In this document: positions 56,821 to 64,000 of the stretch, in pieces
Layout: each line of letters starts with the position of its first letter
How positions within the stretch are numbered: position 1 is the first letter of the stretch
Assembly (NCBI GenBank): GCA_905183005.1
Contig: CAJJDO010000114.1
Span: 279,978 to 343,977, forward strand
Direction: 5' to 3'
DNA length: 64,000 nucleotides
Origin: Paramecium pentaurelia
Lineage: Eukaryota; Ciliophora; Oligohymenophorea; Peniculida; Parameciidae
Made by a program: the position numbers and the translations under genes
The notes under the pieces: generated by a model
The model's input: only the letters and a program-made list of their open reading frames with translations
The model's database searches: none
Told to the model about the DNA's origin: nothing

Positions 56821-58221
56821 TCAAAATTCTTTAATAGTAGATTACCTGGCTTATTATTTTATAATCAGGTGTGAGAGGCATCTTTTTCTTTCAATTTTAC
56901 ATTTGTACTATTTAGGTTAAAGTGGATTCAATATTGATTATTCCCTTTCTGACTATTTTTAGAGTGATAGTTATTTTTATATTCTTTTCATTGAAGAATT
57001 ATTTTCTTCTGAATCATATCTTTGACTATTTGTCTTTTTCCTAAAACTATTTCTACTATTTAATCTTAGAAAATTCATATTCAATTTATTAATTGAGCTA
57101 TTAAAACTAAGATTATATTTATTCAGTTATTTAAAATAAGGATGATCAATTATTCCTTGTATTTTAATTCTTGAATCAGGATCTTTGACAAATATTAATT
57201 ATAACAAATCTTTTAATATAGGATTGACTTCTTCATTAATTTTATATTTAAGTTGGAATACATTTTATTAAATATTTTGTTTAGTTCTACCATCAAAAGG
57301 AAAAGAATTAAAATTTAGATAATAAAGAATGATACCAAATGACCAAATATCACTTGAAAAGGTAAACTCTTTTTATGTTATTAGTTCAGGTGAATAATAA
57401 TTAAAATTATTAATGGAAGTCAAATTTTGAATTCTATATGCAGTATTTAAACCTAAATCTGTTAGTTTTATCTAAATGATGTTAAAATTTATACACTATT
57501 CAAATTTTCTTTTTCACTAAATACTAAATTCTCAAATTTCAAGCTTTTTATGATGATATTTCTAGAATGACAGTAATATATGACGTCAGCTAATTATTTA
57601 ATGATTACTTTGATCTCTTATTCGGTAAACCTTTTATTTTCTAAAAGTGTGATTAAATAAATTACAATTGAACATATAATTTAAAGATTTTCCTTAACAA
57701 TATTCAGTTATTAATGCTATTTCAGATTGTCTCTAAAACATAATAGTATCGTATATATGAACAACTTTACTACAATTTTCATCTTTAATTTATTATAAAA
57801 TTTTAACAAAATTAGCCAATTCATCTCTTGAAAAGTATTTGGTGGAGATTTGTTTAATAATAACATCTATTTTATTGGATTTAATTTTTCCAATCATAGT
57901 AATTGAATTTGGATTTTGACAAAGTTAATCATTAATAGAGTAATTCAAAAACAAGACATTTAAACCTAATTCTGAACCATCTAGAGTTGCATATAATTTT
58001 GAACCTTGTCTAATTAAATATAAATCTTCTTCAAAAATTTCACTTCCATTAGATAAAAATATTCTTAAAAAAGAAGGGCTAATTTTCCATGCAATTTTAA
58101 TGACTTTGTTTATCTCTGCAAAAGTTGTTAATTTATTGATTATTATTCGTAATGGATGATAATTGGTAGCATACAAAATGCTTGATTTGCAATAATTATT
58201 ATACACATGACTATTTGACAT
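56821..58221 (-). CDS. Kinase-like protein with N-terminal doublecortin/ubiquitin-like domain, probable pseudokinase
   Basis: About 450 residues; introns of 25 and 23 nt. The N-terminal region PLRIIINKLTTFAEINKVIKI and LRIFLSNGSEIFEEDLYLIRQG aligns well with the paralog at 53145. In the kinase part DVIIKQIS keeps the Lys, ALITEYCQGKSLNYMF follows, but the catalytic loop reads CHSRNIIIKSLKFENLVFSE where HRDLKxEN is expected: the Asp is Ser and the His is Ile. DFG is DLG (TDLGLNTAY); then YYSPELIT, DIWSFGIILYYL, SFPFDG. Phosphotransfer is unlikely. A basic, Gln/Ser-rich tail follows. The frame also opens upstream to an ATG at 58281. Confidence 0.78.
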
Positions 58222-59155
58222 AATTTTTGTAATTAATTTCAGTTTGAATAAATAAATGCATATTGAATATTTAGAAAACAATTACAGATTCTGTAAGAAT
58301 GCTTAACACAAAAATATTGTTAATTTTTTGAGATTTCTATTTTTAAACAATAATAATATAATTCAATATTCTTTCTTTTTATTACAAAATTTGTTGTTGA
58401 CTTGTATATCAAGAGTAAGGTAATAAAATGTATGAATAAATTCTAAGTTAGAGTTCTTAGAATACTCAAAGTTATTTTGAAATAATAATGTAAAACAATA
58501 GAGAATGAATAATAACAGATAGAATTGTAATTGAATTACTGATACTATATAGGTTGTTATATTTTATATAGAATAGAGAAAAGAGATAAAAATAATGTCA
58601 AAGTTAACTTAGGTTATTATTTCTTCGTTGTAGGATTGAATTGGTTTGGATATTTAACTTAAATTTCTTTATTTTTTTAGATTGTTTATTTGAGAGTTGT
58701 GTGTTTTGAATTTTGAGTTACTTAAAGAGAGATTTAATCTCTAATTCTTATTCAATCTAGATATATTCTGTCATTTCACTATCAAAAGATTCTTGTTTGT
58801 ATTACATTTGTTCTATGTGTCTATATATTATTTATATATATTTTTAAATAAATGAAAATCATTATTAATTTAATAGTCATAAATTGAACTGGTTTTAATC
58901 AGTATTTATTAAACATATAACATAAGTTATCATTTAAACTAAATTTTTATAAGCATCAAAAACTTTTATAAATTTCTGTTATTCAACTTTTTTTATAGTT
59001 TTTTATTCTTTTATCATACAAATTCAAATAAAATTCTAAAATAATAAAGTTAGCCATGTGAGTTTAACTGAATATTATAAAAATATAAGTATATGATAAT
59101 TGAATATATATAATAATAAAAGTAAATAATATAAATATACAAATAATTAATATTA
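58222..59155. other. AT-rich intergenic region between divergent genes
   Basis: About 930 bp. No credible coding frame or RNA gene. Confidence 0.55.
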
Positions 59156-60542
59156 ATGTAATATTAATAGTTTTCAGAGAGTGAACAATAATAAAGTACA
59201 TTAAATTTAGGATTATTTTATTTATTTTACAATTCTGGTAGTGGAAGTGTTAAAGCTAATTAATTTTGTATATTAGATGTAATAATTCATTAATAATATA
59301 GTGTGCAGATATCACTTTAAATATTGAAGGTAAAGATGTACAGATCTCATTTTTCAGTATATAAAATGTGACATCTAGAAATCAGGGTTATAGTAAATTA
59401 AAGGAAGATTTACGAATAAGTAAGTTTTTTAGTTTGATGCAGATAATAAATAAATTCCAATCATTATAGCAGGAGGAGATGGTTCAATGATGTGGGTGAT
59501 TGAGTAAATGATATCTTAAAACATTGACATTAATTAAATAGTTATTATTCCATTACCTTGTGGAACAGGAAATGATTTCTCAAATGCATTAGGTAATAAT
59601 ATAATTGTATTTAATATAAAGGATGGGATACAGATATACCTGGAAATATGTTAGAAAATAACTATAAAATATTAAAATAATATATAAGATGTTGGTAGAG
59701 AGGACATTAATGTTTTTTTGATATTTGGGATATTACAATATAAACATAATAAGATGGTTATTTTTAGGAGATAAAGAAGAATGAAAAAGGATATATTAAA
59801 TAAAGTGTCAAAGATTTAGATGGAATGAATACAAATAGTTTAGAAAAGAAAATGTCTAATTATTTTAGTATAGGTGTTGATGCAAGAATAGGATATGGAT
59901 TTGATAAAAATAGAACAACTAATAGACATATAAATAAAATTTGTTATTGTTTATAAGGAATATAAAAGATGTTCTTAAAAAATCCAAGAGTAAATTAAGT
60001 TGTGTAATTTGTTGAACATTTTGTATCTATTTTGAACCTTATATATATTAGAATCATAAAGAGTAAAAAACACTATTCAAAACTGTTAATTGTTAAGATA
60101 AAAATGCTTTAACTGTTCCTGGAAATCCTGCCACATTAGTATGTTTGAATATCAATTCATATGCTGCTGGAATTACAGATATTTGGAAGAATGCAAAAAC
60201 TCCATAAGAATTTCTATAAAAAAATAAATTATATTCTGAAAAAACATCATTTTCTGATGGATTATTAGAATTTATATCCTTTGATTCTATTGTAGGTATT
60301 GGATCTGAAAGGTTAATATTTATTAATATTAAAATAGAGTATTGTCAGGGAATGCCACAAGATTAGCTTAAACTAATGGACCATTATATATTAAATTTTA
60401 AGAATCAAATGATAATACTACTGTAAATAGTTATATTCAAATTGATGGATAATTTTTTTGTGTTGTTAATCCTTTAAGTGTAGAAATTTAACCCTGTAGA
60501 ATATTACCTTAAGGAAAAATTAAAATTTTAATGAAGAATTGA
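59156..60542 (+). CDS. Diacylglycerol kinase
   Basis: 418 residues; introns of 23, 23, 29, 29 and 26 nt. Catalytic domain: LFYLFYNSGSGSVKANQF (N-P-x-S-G-G region), IPIIIAGGDGSMMWVIEQM with the ATP-binding GGDG, VIIPLPCGTGNDFSNALGWD. Accessory domain: NYFSIGVDARIGYGFDKNR, LVCLNINSYAAGITDIW, FSDGLLEFISF, IQIDGQFFCVVNP. It converts diacylglycerol to phosphatidic acid. No C1 domains or EF-hands precede the catalytic domain; the enzyme is a minimal form. Several segments (VCLNINSYAAG) are textbook for the family. Confidence 0.9.
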
Positions 60543-60589
60543 AGATTTTAAACAAAAATAATTTGTAATCACAATTTTCAACAATTAAG

Positions 60590-62005
60590 TCATGATTTAC
60601 TAAATGGACTTACAAGATAAGATCGTTATTTTATATTGAAAGAGTTTCCTGCTTTTGTAGATTCTCTATCTCTTGAAGATTAGTGTTAGCATTTCACTTT
60701 ACTAAAGTCTAAGTGAATACTAGGTTAATGACTATGTGAGGTCTTAGAAACTTTCCTCATTTAACTACATCTTAGATTTTCTCTTTTTTATAACATTTTT
60801 TATAAATTCTCTGTTGTTATTTCTTTATCCTACATTTCCTATTAATACTCTAAAACTTCATGTGCATACTAATTAAGACAATTATCAAAATGATCATCAA
60901 AACTTGAAGGAGAAGAAAAGTGCTTCTTCAATTTTATTGATTAAGTACTTTAAGGAATTTAAGGAATTTCAGGTATTTCAAACATTTTTTACATTTAGTT
61001 CTTACTTGAATAATTAAATAAATATTTTGTTCTATTAAAGTCTTCTGCAAATGCAATTGCTTTTTATGAAACAGTTAATTTATGCTCATTCTTTCTCAAA
61101 GTCATGGAGAAATCATTAGTTTGTTCAATTATTTTTAACATCTATTCACTTTATTCTTCTATATTATCATAGATATGAACATCATGTTGTAATTCTTTAT
61201 GATTAACACTTTAATTCTCTTTCTTTTGTTTATATAATTCACTCAACAATTTTTCTTTAACTTTACAATCATCAGTTCTAAATTAATTAAATACATGTAA
61301 TTTATTAAATAATCCATTACCTTTTAATTTTTTATTTTAATTGAATTCATTATATAATTCTATATATTTCATTCCTTTAGTTTTAAGATATTTAATAGGT
61401 TGATTTCTATTATGAATTAAATCTAATTTAGCCATTGTAATTTTTTCTTTAAAATTGGGATCACTTCTACTAAAACTATATTTTTAATTAAGTTCTCTAT
61501 AAAATTGTTAGAGATGAGCTATTTTATTTTTAAAATCATTTTTTAGTTTCATTTCATTCTTTTCAATTTCTTTCTGTATTGTATCATTATCCTAATCTAA
61601 TTCTAATTAATTAATATCTGCTACAGTATCTTTGTTTTCATAAAACATTTCCATCCCAATATTCTACCATCCATGTATTCTTTTCTGAATTGATATAATT
61701 TAACAAAATTACTTCTTTATTTTCTTTAGGTTTTAAAATTCTACAATTACTAGGACCATCTTATTTAATTGTTGTATCCCATTTGCAAATTCTTCTTTAA
61801 GCAAATCTTAATGCAGAATCCTTATCACATCTCTTTATATATAATGACTATTACATGTTTAATTAAATGTAGAAATGTTGCAGCTTTGGTTGGAGAAACA
61901 TAGATATCTTTTCTCTATACACCACCTAATTTTTAACAATACTTAAAATATGGTATCTTACATAGTAAATTAAATTCATACCTCTTCTTTTTAAACTTAT
62001 TACAT
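60590..62005 (-). CDS. Unknown protein with helical middle and Ser-rich end
   Basis: About 446 residues; introns of 25, 22 and 28 nt. N-terminal part KYCQKLGGVQRKDIYVSPTK, TFLHLIKHRCDKDSALRFAQ, KQDGPSNCRIL looks folded and may be a conserved domain (faintly like the Enhancer-of-polycomb N-terminus, which I do not claim). The middle is helical (TIQKEIEKNEMKLKND, KIAHLQQFYRELNQKY, KEKLLSELYKQKKENQ). The repeat EIPEIPQIPQSTQS and a Ser-rich basic end (SQMRKVSKTSHSH, SFNIKQRSYLVSPFSKS) follow. The stop lies 47 bp from the DAG kinase stop. A plus-strand open stretch over its 3' end is a shadow. Confidence 0.6.
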
Positions 62006-62337
62006 AATAAATAAATTATAATAAAATTGAAATAAGAATTTATTTTATAATTACTTAATAAATTTCATAATTTTTAGTTTGTCTAGCTTTTTCTATTCCT
62101 AAATTGTTGAAACATATTATAATCTAATTAATAAATCAATTATTCTAATTTATAATACTGTGTAGATTATATCAAATGTAATATGAATTAGATGTAATAT
62201 TATTAGTTATTTTTTCCTAATTGTATTTATTTTCTATTATCAAAATATTTTACAAATGTTTATCTAATATTCAATAGAATTATTATAAATCAATAAACAA
62301 AAGAAAAAAAATATTGTTAAAAAAATTAAATTTAAAA
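62006..62337. other. AT-rich spacer between divergent genes
   Basis: 330 bp; promoters of both flanking genes. Nothing coding. Confidence 0.5.
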
Positions 62338-63732
62338 ATGAGATAGGAGGAAAGTGAATCACTTACAGAGAGTTAAGTACTCTTATTTATGAATGAGAAG
62401 ATGAGAGAGGAAGGAATGCTTGATAGAATCAAATTATAAGTTAGAAAAGAGATAGTTGATAAACTTATGTAGGAACCTAAATAGAAAAAAACAAAAAGAT
62501 TATTTGATCTAAAAGTAGCTGATTGTTTTATAATCAATTTCTTATAAACATAAAACTTTCTTTGCACTGCTGAAATATTTATATAAGAATGTGGAATTGA
62601 TAAAGTAGATATTTTACAAACTTAAGAATTACTTTAATTACATGGTTTAACCATAAGAGATTATGAATAACATTTATTCTAATTATAATAAGGAACCATT
62701 TCTGCATTAGAAATTATGAGAAGTGTAATAAAAAGAAAATATCATATTGAAAAAACAGATCATTCTTGTTAGACAGATGAAAGAGAAGAAACATATGAAT
62801 AAAAGATGAGGAATCTTGAAACTGGATTTCTTAAGAAAATAAATTATTCAAGATTACATGATATGCAAACAATTGAGGAAAGAGTATTATTAAAAATATA
62901 TTATTGATTAGATGAATAATTTAAGAAAAGATGTAGAATAAAAATATTAAGCAAAATTAGAAGCTGAAATAGTACGTTTAAGAGAACATGAAATGGAAAT
63001 GATAAGGTAGGAAGAGAGAATTAGATATGAGAAAATGTTGAAATAAATGAAGTCAGGAGCAGATGAAGAATATGAAGAAAAATTAAAAGAATTGAAAAAG
63101 AAAGAAGAAGATGCTTTAATTAGAATTAATGCTAAATTAAAAGCTATTGAATAGGATAAATTTGAAAAGTAATAAGAAATCTAAAGGTTATATTTATATA
63201 TATATTATTTAGATAGTTGCATGAATTAGAATAGGAGAAAATTAAATATCATAGACACAAATGTTTAGATTCAGATGTTGTCAAATAAGAGTTGGCTGAA
63301 ATGGAGGCAATAAAGTTAGATCTTAGAAAGGCTATAGATGAATATAAAAAAAGCAAGGAGTCTTTAGATTAGTAAAATATTAAATAAGCAGAAATGCTTA
63401 ATGAATATTGGAAAGAGAAGATAGCCAAAGAGAGATAGGCAAAGAAGGAGGAAGGCATTGATGATGAAACTGATTGGGTTAAATATTAGAAGGATAACTG
63501 TTCTAGATTATAAAAGCAAAGAGAATATTTATTAAGTGAGAATGAAACTTTGAGATAAGAAATTAATGAACTTAATTACAAAATATAAGAGATTCAAAAG
63601 GAATTGGATAAATGCAGAAATGAATTAATGCAAGCAAAAGATGAGAGAGATATAGAACATAATTATTCTTTACGTTTAGAGGGTTAAATTAGAATTATCA
63701 CCTAAATTAATGAAAGAAACAGTAAAATATGA
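62338..63732 (+). CDS. LisH/coiled-coil centrosome-type protein (OFD1/FOP-like)
   Basis: About 446 residues; introns of 28 and 26 nt. N-terminal domain: MREEGMLDRIKLQVRKEIVDKL, then VADCFIINFLQTQNFLCTAEIFIQEC with the LisH pattern (hydrophobic helix, Y/F-x-x-T-A-x-x-F). From residue about 190 on, a long acidic/basic coiled coil (EIVRLREHEMEMIRQEERIR, DEEYEEKLKELKKKEEDALI, SLDQQNIKQAEMLNEYWKEK). LisH followed by coiled coil is the layout of OFD1 and FOP-related basal-body proteins. A putative last exon past 63732 cannot be excluded. Confidence 0.75.
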
Positions 63733-64000
63733 TATATTGTTTATATTTATATATATGATATTTACTATTTACACATTCATCCTAGTTAAGAAAATCAAAT
63801 TTATAATTATTTAAATCCTTTAATTTACAAGAAAATATTATTAAAATATTAAAATTAATTATTTTAAATAGCATTTTCTAAACTATATGAATTGATCGTT
63901 TATTATAATCATTTACAATCGCTATTCAATAACTAGTAAAACTTGAATCCTACTAGACTTCAAATTATACAAAAACAATAGCCAAAATTAGTCTACTCAA
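63733..64000 (-). other. Right-edge AT-rich sequence, possible gene tail on minus strand
   Basis: Between 64000 and 63927 a minus-strand frame LSRLILAIVFVQFEVQQDSSF ends in TGA and may be the C-terminus of a gene starting beyond the window. Too short to call. Confidence 0.25.

Noticed and set aside
60543..60720. Plus-strand open stretch after the DAG kinase stop (LSHDLLNGLTRQ..)
   Set aside because: It is antisense to the Ser-rich end of the minus-strand gene 60590-62005, which reads continuously to its own TGA.

Overview
The window reads as macronuclear DNA of a Paramecium-like ciliate. Genes only make sense when TAA and TAG are read as glutamine and TGA is the only stop. The DNA is very AT-rich. 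Nearly every multi-exon gene is split by tiny GT..AG introns, mostly 20-34 nt, and removing them restores known protein families. There are no operons, CRISPR arrays, rRNAs or bacterial signals. About 44 protein genes are packed on both strands with short spacers: 12-50 bp between convergent stops, and in two places only 9-10 bp between divergent start codons. Species was not determined; intron size and code fit Paramecium better than Tetrahymena.

Left third (1-21 kb): a partial kinase-like gene with a degenerate catalytic loop, a two-helix membrane protein with an odd in-frame TGA, an AMPK-gamma/SNF4 CBS protein, thioredoxin, the SNARE YKT6, a spartin/senescence-domain protein, a Cache-type receptor, RidA, ribosomal protein eS25, a zinc-finger protein, a glutamine-rich protein with a 12-bp tandem repeat, a voltage-sensor-like adenylyl/guanylyl cyclase, an RRP7-like protein, a MATE transporter, two unknown proteins, a TIM50/FCP1-like pseudo-phosphatase, an SMP-30/NHL-like protein and a tRNA-Arg.

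Middle (21-43 kb): a myristoylatable Cys-rich protein, an MDR-type reductase, an AGC kinase with a tRNA-Thr-like relic behind it, two convergent heat-shock-factor genes, a Polo-like kinase 4 homologue, a Myb/SANT protein, a START protein, cytochrome b5 and a 1060-residue coiled-coil protein. This last stretch lies between two near-identical inverted 238-bp copies of a tRNA-Lys(UUU) unit; a tRNA-Lys(CUU) sits next to the right copy.

Right third (42-64 kb): EF-hand protein, acyltransferase, NudC/CS protein, MAK/RCK-type kinase, SF-assemblin, AMP deaminase, a Fhit-like HIT protein that has lost its catalytic histidine, a cyclic-nucleotide-binding protein, then a notable block in which two paralogous multi-pass membrane proteins with a degenerate histidine-kinase-like tail alternate with two paralogous kinases carrying an N-terminal doublecortin/ubiquitin-like fold. 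One of these kinases appears catalytically dead. The window ends with a diacylglycerol kinase, an unknown protein and a LisH/coiled-coil centrosomal-type protein.

Shared themes are basal-body/cilium biology (PLK4, SF-assemblin, MAK/RCK kinase, LisH and coiled-coil proteins, EF-hand protein) and signalling (cyclase, cNMP-binding protein, AMPK gamma, DAG kinase, several kinases). Several products look like enzymes that lost key catalytic residues. All identities come from reading translations by eye; no database search was run.
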